A DNA stretch of 5,990 nt from Chitinophagaceae bacterium (GTDB lineage: Bacteria > Bacteroidota > Bacteroidia > Chitinophagales > Chitinophagaceae). Both the position numbers and the translations under genes were made by a program. Below, one piece after another: positions 1 through 5,990 of the stretch. Every line of letters begins with the position of its first letter. Position 1 is the first letter of the stretch. The notes below the pieces were generated by a model. The model worked only from the letters and a program-made list of their open reading frames with translations. It did no database searches and was not told the origin of the DNA. The stretch spans positions 1 through 5,990 of the forward strand of contig CANFLJ010000131.1 of assembly GCA_947447815.1 (NCBI GenBank), read 5' to 3'.

Positions 1-384
1 ACACTGGTTCCTGTAGACCACGTTTGGAATGCAATGAAGTTTCTTAAGATGAAAAATGTAGTTCGTGATGAGAACTATAAAACCGTAGAAGAAACCCTTG
101 GGCCAATAGTGAAAGAGGTAAGAAACGATGATCCTAAGAAAACAAAGAAGAGAAAAACGGTAAAAAGAGAATCTTCCTTTGATAAAAGTATTGTACAGTT
201 TCCGCTGGAACTGGAGAAACTGTTTAATACACAGACTAAAACCAAAGAATTGTTCAATGCTTTATCTGAATCAAATCAGGTAGACTTTTTAAACTGGATT
301 ACGGACGCTAAGAAGCAAGAAACCAGATTGAAAAGAATTGATCAGTTAATTGAAAAATTATTAGCTGGTAAAACAAAACCATAG
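1..384 (+). CDS. YdeI/OmpD-associated (OmdA-type) family protein, C-terminal part; 5' end outside window
   Basis: The reading frame is open from base 1 to the TAG at 382-384, so the gene begins left of the window; the ATG codons at 34 and 49 are probably internal. The last ~62 residues (about 187-372) fit the bacteriocin-protection YdeI/OmpD-associated domain: a hydrophobic FPLEL start, F-NALS, a WI-DAKKQETR core and an RI-QLIEKLLAGK tail. That matches the family pattern of proline-led helix, Phe-x-x-Leu-Ser, Trp-Ile-x-x-Ala-Lys-Lys-x-Glu-Thr-Arg, then Arg-Ile. Before it is a lysine/arginine-rich linker (about 130-170, PKKTKKRKTVKRE), probably a flexible hinge. I do not recognise the ~40 residues before the linker. 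The biochemical role of the domain is poorly known; the name comes from E. coli YdeI, linked to peptide resistance and porin association. The family call is fairly sure, any function is not. rnpB follows 35 bp later on the same strand. Confidence 0.7.
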   Translation, partial: TLVPVDHVWNAMKFLKMKNVVRDENYKTVEETLGPIVKEVRNDDPKKTKKRKTVKRESSFDKSIVQFPLELEKLFNTQTKTKELFNALSESNQVDFLNWITDAKKQETRLKRIDQLIEKLLAGKTKP

Positions 385-419
385 TTTAAAAAGGTTTTAC
401 AATTTTCCTTCAACATATT

Positions 420-795
420 AGCTACAGACCCGAACTATCGCGCCCATTTATTTGGGTGAGGAAAGTCCGGACAGCATAGAGCAACTTACCGGTTAATAGC
501 CGGGGTTTGTTTATTCAAACACAGCAAGTGCCACAGAAAATAACCGTTGTTTTGAAAGAAACAATAAGGGTGAAAATGTGAGGTAAGAGCTCACGGTAGT
601 ACAATGTAAGTTGTATTATGGGTAAACCTTAAGTGCTGTAATGCCATGTATAGTACCGATTGAGGGCGGCTCGTCCGATGGTACAGGGTAGGCAGCAAGA
701 TCTGAACAGTAATGTTCAGGCCAGATAAATGATAGTTAGTACAAAAGTTTCTTTTGTATCAAACAGAATCCGGCTTATGAGGTTTGTAGCTTTTT
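420..795 (+). ncRNA. rnpB: RNase P RNA, bacterial class A
   Basis: This is the catalytic RNA of RNase P, which with the RnpA protein removes 5' leaders from pre-tRNAs. The conserved blocks occur in order: GAGGAAAGTCCGG at 458-470, AAGTGCCACAGA near 525-536 followed by ACCG at 543-546, GGTAAGAG at 582-589 in a GTGAG/CTCAC hairpin (578-594), GGGTAAACCTT at 620-630, GGGTAGGCAGC near 685-695, CCAGATAAATGAT at 721-733, and ACAGAATCCGGCTTAT at 763-778. The first and last blocks form the P4 pseudoknot helix in this family. The ends are set by helix P1: AGCTACAGACC (420-430) pairs with GGTTTGTAGCT (781-791), with one G-U pair. Other stems visible are GCCCA/TGGGT (442-457), TTGTTT/AAACAA around a GAAA loop (547-564), CTGAACA/TGTTCAG (702-719) and ACAAAAG/CTTTTGT (741-757). 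The 3' side of P1 runs into TTTTTT at 791-796, so P1 may itself act as the terminator. No clear promoter is visible in the 35 bp upstream. Confidence 0.97.
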
Positions 796-824
796 TCTTT
801 AAATTTCTGAAGGGGCTAACCAAC

Positions 825-859
825 AAAAAAGGAATACATTGTAAGTGTATTCCTTTTTT
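825..859. terminator. Bidirectional terminator between convergent rnpB and fabH
   Basis: A 14-bp stem, AAAAAAGGAATACA (825-838) with TGTATTCCTTTTTT (846-859), closes a short loop around 839-845. Because the stem begins with A6 and ends with T6, the transcript from either strand ends in a U-run. It lies about 30 bp beyond the end of rnpB and 24 bp beyond the fabH stop, where a shared terminator for two converging genes is expected. Confidence 0.85.
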
Positions 860-883
860 ACTTTTTAATTTTACCTTTTTACT

Positions 884-1873
884 TTAGTAAGCCCATTTAA
901 CCCAGGTAGCACCCCAGGTAAATCCACCACCAAAAGCAGCAAGAATAATGTTGTCGCCTTTATTTAATTTGCTTTCCCAATCATTTAAACATAATGGGAT
1001 AGTAGCAGCGGTGGTATTGCCATAACGATTAATATTTATCATTACTTTATCTTTAGAAATGCCCATTCTATTTGCAGTAGCATCTATAATTCTTAGGTTA
1101 GCCTGATGTGGGGTAAGCCATGCGATATCTTCTCCGGTTAAACCGTTACGCTCCATCAATTCTGCGCTTACATCTGCCATTCCTTTCACTGCAAACTTGA
1201 ATACAGATTGTCCTTCCTGATGAATAAAATGTTGTTTAGCTAAAACAGTTTCTACAGAAGCAGGATTTAAAGAACCTCCCCCTTTCATGTATAAAAAGTC
1301 TTTACCTGTTCCATCCGATTTTAGTAAGCTATCTTTTATACCACAATCATCAGTGCTAGGTTCCAACAGAACAGCACCGCCACCATCTCCAAAAAGGATA
1401 CAGTTGTTACGATCTGTGTAATCTACAATTGCACTCATTTTATCGGCACCTACTACAATTACTTTCTTGTATCTTCCACTTTCTATGTAAGTAGCGCCAG
1501 TAGTTAATGCAAAAAGAAATCCACTACATGCTGCAGCTAAATCGAAACTGAATGCATTGGTAGCACCTATTTTATGAGCAATAAGATTACCAGTAGCAGG
1601 GAAGAACATATCAGGTGTTACGGTAGCACAAATGATACAATCTATTTCTTTAGGGTCTAATCCTTTTTTATCTAATAAGTTCTGAACGGCAGCTGCACCA
1701 AGGTCGCTGGTAGCTTTTCCTGGTTCGTTTAATATTCTTCTTTCACTGATACCGGTTCTGGTTCTTATCCATTCGTCGTTGGTATCTACCATTTTCTCCA
1801 GATCAAAATTGGTTAGCTTATTTTCGGGTACATATCCTCCAACAGCGGTAATTGCAGCAGTAATTTTACTCAT
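884..1873 (-). CDS. fabH: Beta-ketoacyl-[acyl-carrier-protein] synthase III (FabH)
   Basis: FabH condenses acetyl-CoA (or a short branched acyl-CoA) with malonyl-ACP to begin type II fatty acid synthesis in the cytoplasm. At 329 residues it has the normal family length and is intact. The N-terminus shows the typical GGYVPEN, TNDEWIRTRTGI and R-I signature (residues 12-47). The catalytic triad is visible: Cys116 in LAAACSGFLFAL, His256 in TPHQANLRI and Asn286 in RYGNTTAA. The GDGGGAVLLE segment (162-171) and the C-terminal AFGGGFTWGA (313-322) are also standard. The start is supported by family length and by a promoter 33-63 bp upstream; the leader is A/T-rich without a strong Shine-Dalgarno, as is usual in Bacteroidota. 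The gene stands alone, not next to plsX, rpmF or other fatty acid genes, with its own promoter in the 64-bp gap after the symporter gene. Acyl-CoA preference (straight or branched) cannot be read from the sequence by eye. Confidence 0.96.
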   Translation of the reverse strand: MSKITAAITAVGGYVPENKLTNFDLEKMVDTNDEWIRTRTGISERRILNEPGKATSDLGAAAVQNLLDKKGLDPKEIDCIICATVTPDMFFPATGNLIAHKIGATNAFSFDLAAACSGFLFALTTGATYIESGRYKKVIVVGADKMSAIVDYTDRNNCILFGDGGGAVLLEPSTDDCGIKDSLLKSDGTGKDFLYMKGGGSLNPASVETVLAKQHFIHQEGQSVFKFAVKGMADVSAELMERNGLTGEDIAWLTPHQANLRIIDATANRMGISKDKVMININRYGNTTAATIPLCLNDWESKLNKGDNIILAAFGGGFTWGATWVKWAY

Positions 1874-1905
1874 ATTAAATAGTTGTATTAATCGATTAAA
1901 GGGGG

Positions 1906-1936
1906 CAAAAGTATCTTATTAAGTTCTTAAAAGCAA
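1906..1936 (-). promoter_or_regulatory. Bacteroidota-type promoter for fabH
   Basis: Read on the - strand, TACTTTTG (1913-1906) matches the Bacteroidota -7 consensus TAnnTTTG exactly. A TTG (1936-1934) lies 20 bp upstream, where the -33 element of the primary sigma factor of this phylum is expected. Transcription would begin near 1900, giving a leader of roughly 25-30 nt before the fabH ATG. The element lies entirely in the short gap after the symporter stop codon, so fabH need not depend on readthrough. The consensus match is seen; promoter activity is inferred. Confidence 0.65.
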
Positions 1937-1937
1937 G

Positions 1938-3380
1938 TTATTTAGCTTTTGTAGATAAGATATAGAGTCCAGTAAATGTAATTAACCCATTAATTAATAG
2001 TAATTCTATACCAATCTGATAGCCACCTGTCCAGGTTACAACATGGTTGGTAAGTACGTAACTAACAATAGGCGCAAGTATACAAATTACGATAATAGAG
2101 GCATTATCCTTAATGCTTCTTTTTGTTAATATACCAAAAGCAAACAGACCTAATAATGGGCCGTAGGTATAACCAGCTAAATCAAGAATAATATTAATAA
2201 TGGATTTGCTGTCTATCATTTTAAAAACACCAATTGCTACCATGAATACAATAGCAAATGATATGTGTGTAATCTTTCTGATCTTAACTTGTTTATCCTC
2301 GCTCCATCCTTTTTGTTTGATACCCAACAAATCAATACAGAAAGAAGAAGTTAAAGCTGTCAATGCTCCATCAGCACTTGGAAATAATGCAGAGATCAAT
2401 GCTATTACAAATACAATAGCTACCCATTGAGGCAAATGTTGTAAAGCGATTGTTGGAAATAAATCATCCCCTTTTAAAGCAAGTGAATGATTTTCGGCGT
2501 ATAAGTATAATAAGGCACCCAGTATTAAAAATAAACCATTTACTATTGACATCACCCAGCTAAAGGAAAGCATATTTCGTTGTGATAGTTTAAGGGTATT
2601 TACACTAATATTTTTCTGCATCATTTCCTGATCCAGTCCGGTCATCGCTATGGTAATAAATGCGCCCCCAACAATTTGTTTCAGAAAGAAAGTCTTGCTT
2701 TTTACATCGGTATTAAATAGCTGAAAGTAATCGTGTTTCTGCAAGCTTGACCAGTTGACTGTTGCTCCATCTCCACTATTTAATATATACCAGATGCAGA
2801 CTATAAGTCCTATCAGCATTCCACTGGTTTGCAAGGTGTCGGTAAATACAATGGTCTTTACGCCTCCTTTAAAGGTATACAGAATGATCATCAATAATAT
2901 AATGAATGCAGTAGCCCAGAACGGAATATGAAAACTATTCAGTACAAATAATTGCAACACATTTATTACTAAATAAAGTCTTGCGGTAGCGCCAATGGTT
3001 CGGGATAATATAAAGAACAATGCCCCTGTTTTATAGGCATAAATTCCAAACCTTTTTTCCAGATAATAATAAATGGAGGTAAGCTGCATTTTGTAGTAAA
3101 GTGGTAAAAGTACAAATGCAATAATGGCATACCCTATCAGGTAACCTATAACAATTTGAAGATAATAAAAGTGATTTGTTTGCACTGTACCGGGAACACT
3201 GATGAATGTAACCCCACTTAAAGAAGTGCCAATCATACCAAATGCTACCAGCATCCAGTTACTGTTTCTGTTGCCAATAAAGAAACTTTCGTTGGTTGTA
3301 TTTCTGCCGGTATACCAGGCTACGCCCAGTAAAAGAGCAAAGTAAATTACAACGATGGTAAATAGTATTGTAGAAAACAT
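1938..3380 (-). CDS. Sodium:solute symporter (SSS/SLC5-type) family transporter, substrate unknown
   Basis: This is an inner-membrane secondary transporter expected to couple Na+ entry to uptake of an organic solute. The 480 residues are very hydrophobic, with about 13 helices as in the LeuT-fold SSS family, starting with a helix at residues 3-22. Family motifs appear in order: GTSLSGVTFIS in the first core helix (51-61), the FKGGVKTIVFTDTLQ signature (170-184), GLDQEMMQ (248-255) and SADGALTALTSS (335-346). Ala342, Ser345 and Ser346 sit in the A-x-x-S-S arrangement used for the Na2 sodium site in vSGLT-like proteins, so the sodium site looks intact. Substrate cannot be told: the family covers sugars, amino acids, proline, pantothenate, nucleosides and sialic acid, and no catabolic gene lies next to it. 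The nearest neighbours are glgB (221 bp upstream) and fabH (64 bp downstream), both on the same strand. There is no strong Shine-Dalgarno; the start is chosen because the first helix begins at once. Confidence 0.92.
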   Translation of the reverse strand: MFSTILFTIVVIYFALLLGVAWYTGRNTTNESFFIGNRNSNWMLVAFGMIGTSLSGVTFISVPGTVQTNHFYYLQIVIGYLIGYAIIAFVLLPLYYKMQLTSIYYYLEKRFGIYAYKTGALFFILSRTIGATARLYLVINVLQLFVLNSFHIPFWATAFIILLMIILYTFKGGVKTIVFTDTLQTSGMLIGLIVCIWYILNSGDGATVNWSSLQKHDYFQLFNTDVKSKTFFLKQIVGGAFITIAMTGLDQEMMQKNISVNTLKLSQRNMLSFSWVMSIVNGLFLILGALLYLYAENHSLALKGDDLFPTIALQHLPQWVAIVFVIALISALFPSADGALTALTSSFCIDLLGIKQKGWSEDKQVKIRKITHISFAIVFMVAIGVFKMIDSKSIINIILDLAGYTYGPLLGLFAFGILTKRSIKDNASIIVICILAPIVSYVLTNHVVTWTGGYQIGIELLLINGLITFTGLYILSTKAK

Positions 3381-3397
3381 AGTAGATAGATAGGTAG

Positions 3398-3407
3398 CAA
3401 ATAACGG
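3398..3407 (-). promoter_or_regulatory. CCGTTATTTG motif before the symporter gene (possible -7 element or operator)
   Basis: On the - strand CCGTTATTTG ends 17 nt before the symporter ATG. The identical 10-mer occurs before glgB. It contains the TTTG that is the best-kept part of the Bacteroidota -7 box, but lacks TA in the right place and has no clear TTG at -33, so a plain primary promoter is not certain. A shared regulator site is the other possibility. Confidence 0.35.
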
Positions 3408-3530
3408 ATAAATATTATTTTGAAGTTATATTGTGATATTCTTTACGGGACAATAGAATAATATTAATACATTATTGATTAAAAAAAGACTTAATCCAAA
3501 TAATGAAGCAATGTATTCAATATTTATAAG

Positions 3531-3563
3531 ACTGAGCCCATTGTTGGTTACAATGGGCTCAGT
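3531..3563. repeat. Perfect 13-bp inverted repeat (hairpin) 3' of glgB
   Basis: ACTGAGCCCATTG (3531-3543) is perfectly complementary to CAATGGGCTCAGT (3551-3563) around a 7-nt loop. It starts 38 nt beyond the glgB stop codon, so in RNA it would form a stable hairpin in the glgB 3' region. No T-run follows on either strand, so it is not a standard intrinsic terminator. It may mark the 3' end of the glgB mRNA by other means (factor-dependent termination, or a block to exonucleases), or be a protein-binding palindrome. Together with the symporter leader it accounts for most of the recognisable structure in this 221-bp gap. Confidence 0.75.
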
Positions 3564-3601
3564 ACCACCAATAAGATGGATATTAATCTCTTTTTTGATG
3601 T

Positions 3602-5548
3602 TTAACCAATTACTACAGCAGATAATGCTGGTAAATGAATATATAATTTATACTGTTCTGTCTCTTTATCAATCAATTCTGCAACAATGTTTGGGTTGAA
3701 TACATCGCCTGTGCCCCAGAACTCTTTATGATCGCTATTAAACTTCTCTACCCAGTTTTGTTTTCCATATACATACACTTCCCAGTTGTTGCGAACCAAA
3801 GGCGTAAAGTTGAGTAGGATCACCAGATCATCTTTAGGGTCTTTTCCTTTCCTTTTATATACGGCAATAGACTCATTTCTATGTTCCAGATCTACCCATT
3901 CAAAACCATCTGGCGAAAACTGATTTTCGTACATGGCGGGTTCGTTTTTGTATAGTTCATTCAGTTTCTTTATACAGTATTTCAAACCGCCATGACTAAC
4001 ATGATCTAATAGTTCCCATTGCAATTCGCTCTTGTAATTCCATTCGTTGGTAGCGGCAAACTCGTTACCCATAAACAAAAGCTTACCACCAGGATGGGTA
4101 AACATATAACTGTATAGTAAACGAAGGTTTGCAAACTTCTGCCATTCATCTCCAGGCATCTTGTATATCATTGGGCTTTTGCCATGTACTACTTCATCAT
4201 GACTAAGAGGCAACATAAAGTTCTCATCATAAAAGTACATCATACTAAAGGAGAACTTATTCTGATGGAACTTACGAAAGATAGGATCCATTTTAAAGAA
4301 ATCAAGCGTATCATGCATCCAGCCCATCATCCATTTCATACCAAAGCCAAGACCACCCTGAAAAGTAGGTTTGCTAATACCGGGCCAGTCGGTAGCTTCT
4401 TCTGCAATAGTTTGGATATCTGGGAAATCGCGGAACAAAGTTTCATTAAGATCTTTGATAAATGCGATAGCTTCTATGTTGCCATTGCCACCATATTCAT
4501 TAGGCTCCCATTGGCCTGCATTTCTACTGTAATCCAGACGAAGCATTGAACTTACGGCATCTACTCTTAATCCATCAATATGAAACTGATCCATCCAGAA
4601 GCGTGCACTACTGATTAAAAAGCTTTTTACTTCTCCTCTTTTATAATTGAAAATATAACTGTTCCAGTCGGGGTGATAGCCTTTGCGCATATCGGCATAT
4701 TCGTAAGTATGCGTTCCATCAAACATGAATAGTCCATGCATGTCGTATGGAAAGTGGGAGGGAACCCAATCCAGCAATACACCGATACCTGCTTCATGAA
4801 AACGTTCTACGAGATAAGCGAAATCCTGAGGCTCGCCAAAGCGACTGGTAGGGGCAAAGAATCCTGTACCCTGATAACCCCAGCTACCATCAAATGGATG
4901 TTCCATTATTGGCATAAACTCTACGTGAGTAAAACCCATGTCTTTCACATAAGGTACCATTCTGTCCGCTATCTGACCATAAGTGTGATAAGTTTCTTCA
5001 TCGTTTTTGTCTGGACGCATCCAGCTGGCAAGGTGCACTTCGTATACGGAATAAGGAGCATTTAAAGAGTTATGTTCTTTACGTACTTTCATCCATTCTG
5101 CATCCTTCCATTGATAATCAGAAGGCCAGATGATAGATGCAGTAAAAGGGCGTTTCTCCCAGTAATGTGCAAATGGATCTCCCTTATCCAGCTCCATTCC
5201 CTGAAAACCTGTTATATGATACTTGTAGGCTTCTCCTTTATGAATGTTTGGAATAAATCCTTCCCATATTCCGGAACTATCCAGTTTTACTTTTAAGGGA
5301 TGTGCTTTGATATCCCATTTATTAAAATAACCTATCACACTTACTGCAGTTGCATTGGGTGCCCATACAGCAAAATAGGTTCCTTTTGTATTTAATACTT
5401 CTATCTCTTTATTTCCAAATACTTCGTATAAAGAATAATGAGTGCCTTGTTGAAAATTTCGAATATCATCCTCCGTGAAAATGGAGTAATTCCATACAGG
5501 TTCAGCAGCGTCAACGAAATGAATGTCTTCGTATTTTACAGTATTCAT
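3602..5548 (-). CDS. glgB: 1,4-alpha-glucan (glycogen) branching enzyme, GH13
   Basis: GlgB cuts alpha-1,4 glucan chains and rejoins them through alpha-1,6 links, giving glycogen its branches in the cytoplasm. An N-terminal CBM48-type beta domain (about 40-125, with TYFAVWAPNA and GYFNKWD) is followed by the GH13 barrel (about 165-500) and a C-terminal beta domain (about 545-648). The four GH13 regions are complete: DWVPSHFP (260-267, branching-enzyme specific), GLRVDAVSSM with nucleophile Asp330, AEEATDWPG with the acid/base in the Glu383-Glu384 pair, and LPLSHDEVVHGK with His450 and the transition-state Asp451. WGYQGTGFFAPTSRFG (223-238) is also typical. At 648 residues it is shorter than the ~730 of E. 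coli because the extra N-terminal N1 module is absent, as in many bacteria. No other glycogen genes (glgA, glgC, glgP) are in the window. Upstream on the same strand, 139 bp away, is a Ppx/GppA gene. No strong Shine-Dalgarno is seen; the start agrees with homologous architecture. Confidence 0.97.
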   Translation of the reverse strand: MNTVKYEDIHFVDAAEPVWNYSIFTEDDIRNFQQGTHYSLYEVFGNKEIEVLNTKGTYFAVWAPNATAVSVIGYFNKWDIKAHPLKVKLDSSGIWEGFIPNIHKGEAYKYHITGFQGMELDKGDPFAHYWEKRPFTASIIWPSDYQWKDAEWMKVRKEHNSLNAPYSVYEVHLASWMRPDKNDEETYHTYGQIADRMVPYVKDMGFTHVEFMPIMEHPFDGSWGYQGTGFFAPTSRFGEPQDFAYLVERFHEAGIGVLLDWVPSHFPYDMHGLFMFDGTHTYEYADMRKGYHPDWNSYIFNYKRGEVKSFLISSARFWMDQFHIDGLRVDAVSSMLRLDYSRNAGQWEPNEYGGNGNIEAIAFIKDLNETLFRDFPDIQTIAEEATDWPGISKPTFQGGLGFGMKWMMGWMHDTLDFFKMDPIFRKFHQNKFSFSMMYFYDENFMLPLSHDEVVHGKSPMIYKMPGDEWQKFANLRLLYSYMFTHPGGKLLFMGNEFAATNEWNYKSELQWELLDHVSHGGLKYCIKKLNELYKNEPAMYENQFSPDGFEWVDLEHRNESIAVYKRKGKDPKDDLVILLNFTPLVRNNWEVYVYGKQNWVEKFNSDHKEFWGTGDVFNPNIVAELIDKETEQYKLYIHLPALSAVVIG

Positions 5549-5569
5549 GAAAGAGCAGTTTATTACCTA

Positions 5570-5579
5570 CAAATAACGG
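5570..5579 (-). promoter_or_regulatory. CCGTTATTTG motif before glgB (possible -7 element or operator)
   Basis: On the - strand CCGTTATTTG ends 21 nt before the glgB ATG and is identical to the 10-mer upstream of the symporter gene. As there, TTTG fits the end of a Bacteroidota -7 box but the TA and the TTG at -33 are not evident. If it is a -7 element, the glgB leader would be only about 15 nt long. The rest of the 5549-5687 gap shows no strong hairpin or T-run, so I see no terminator between the Ppx/GppA gene and glgB, and cotranscription is possible. Confidence 0.35.
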
Positions 5580-5687
5580 TAAGAAAGGCGATAATAAAAA
5601 GAATCATTTTTATGGAGAATAATAAGAGGCTCCTTTATCCGAAAAAATATTCTGACAAATCCAAATCAATATATGTTGATGTAAATA

Positions 5688-5990
5688 TTATTTGATTCTC
5701 AATTCTTCGTACAGACTTTGAATTAAACCATCTGCTAAACCAATTTTTGGAACATATATTTCTTCAATATTTGCCCAGCGCATTACATTTACGTATATCT
5801 GTAATGCAGGTACAATTACATCCGCTCTATCTTCTCTTAATTTATAGATTTTTATTCTGTCTTCCACGCTAAAAGCAGAAAGCTCCTTTAGATAATCTTT
5901 TAATAATTCTAAACTTAATGGTTTGCCATCTTTCTTCTTGCTGATAGAAAATACTTTGTTGATATTACCACCACTACCTATAGCAATCAT
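5688..5990 (-). CDS. Ppx/GppA-family phosphatase (exopolyphosphatase or pppGpp phosphohydrolase), C-terminal part; runs off right edge
   Basis: The frame is open to the right edge, so the true start lies outside; the ATG at 5990-5988 is internal by homology. Family members belong to the ASKHA (actin/Hsp70-like) fold and hydrolyse terminal phosphates from polyphosphate (Ppx) or pppGpp (GppA). The visible 100 residues cover the second half of a ~300-residue short-form protein. AIGSGGNINKV matches the glycine-rich phosphate-binding loop (usually G-S/T-G-G) of the second lobe. After a helical stretch, EDRIKIYKLREDRADVIVPA carries the family's conserved R-x-D-R-A-D-V-I motif near residues 43-62, and GLADGLIQSLYEE ends the domain as in other members. 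There is no long C-terminal extension like the HD-type domain of E. coli Ppx. Ppx and GppA cannot be told apart from this fragment, so no symbol is given. Its TAA lies 139 bp before the glgB start, same strand. Confidence 0.88.
   Translation of the reverse strand: MIAIGSGGNINKVFSISKKKDGKPLSLELLKDYLKELSAFSVEDRIKIYKLREDRADVIVPALQIYVNVMRWANIEEIYVPKIGLADGLIQSLYEELRIK

Noticed and set aside
75..257. Minus-strand 60-residue frame opposite the OmdA-type gene
   Set aside because: Its Phe/Leu/Ser-rich sequence is what the reverse of a Lys/Glu-rich gene gives; it is a shadow.
34..384. A complete 116-residue protein starting at the ATG at 34
   Set aside because: The same frame is open to base 1 and encodes plausible protein (VPVDHVWNA) before the ATG, so the gene is cut by the window edge.
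852..886. Repeated pyrimidine stretch (CCTTTTTTACTTTT and CCTTTTTACTTTA)
   Set aside because: It is low-complexity sequence next to the terminator and the fabH 3' end; the likeness is too short and simple to call a repeat element.
2200..2430. Plus-strand open frame inside the symporter gene
   Set aside because: It is antisense to conserved symporter helices; the hydrophobic composition is a reflection of the real gene.
3475..3699. Plus-strand 74-residue frame between the symporter gene and glgB
   Set aside because: It runs across the perfect inverted repeat and into the glgB 3' end, with no family likeness and no ribosome site.
4184..5296. Plus-strand open frames at 4184-4549, 4736-5065 and 5072-5296
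   Set aside because: They lie antisense within the well-supported glgB, read as low-complexity shadows and show no recognisable domain.
5665..5680. Small inverted repeat ATCAA/TTGAT after the Ppx/GppA stop as a terminator
   Set aside because: The stem has only five mostly A-T pairs and no following T-run, so it is not distinguishable from chance in AT-rich DNA.
5438..5695. Plus-strand 85-residue frame over the glgB start and the gap before it
   Set aside because: It overlaps the glgB 5' end, crosses the upstream motif and shows no protein-like conservation pattern.

Overview
The window looks like an ordinary chromosomal stretch from a member of the Bacteroidota. The FabH, branching enzyme and Ppx/GppA proteins read like those of that phylum. 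Shine-Dalgarno sequences are weak or absent, and the one clear promoter (upstream of fabH) matches the phylum's TTG-N20-TAnnTTTG type rather than TTGACA/TATAAT. The AT-rich composition and protein style would fit Chitinophagaceae, but this family-level placement is an inference and is weak.

Layout. On the left, on the + strand, is the 3' part of a gene whose C-terminus is a YdeI/OmpD-associated (OmdA-type) domain. It is followed by the class A RNase P RNA gene (rnpB, about 420-795). A long A/T-flanked hairpin at 825-859 separates rnpB from everything to its right, all of which is on the - strand. In the direction of transcription (right to left) these are the C-terminal part of a Ppx/GppA-family phosphatase running off the right edge, glgB (glycogen branching enzyme), a sodium:solute symporter of unknown substrate, and fabH (beta-ketoacyl-ACP synthase III), which converges on rnpB.

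The genes do not form one obvious pathway. ppx/gppA and glgB both concern storage or stress polymers (polyphosphate or (p)ppGpp, and glycogen) and might be linked. The symporter is a generic Na+-driven uptake system, fabH starts fatty acid synthesis, and rnpB matures tRNAs. The gaps (139 bp before glgB, 221 bp before the symporter gene, 64 bp before fabH) suggest mostly separate transcription units.

Non-coding structure that can be seen: the rnpB secondary structure, the convergent terminator, a good fabH promoter, a perfect 13-bp inverted repeat just after glgB, and an identical 10-mer (CCGTTATTTG) 17-21 nt before the start codons of both glgB and the symporter gene. I found no mobile element, CRISPR array, tRNA, toxin-antitoxin or defence locus, and no convincing sign of a new biological system.
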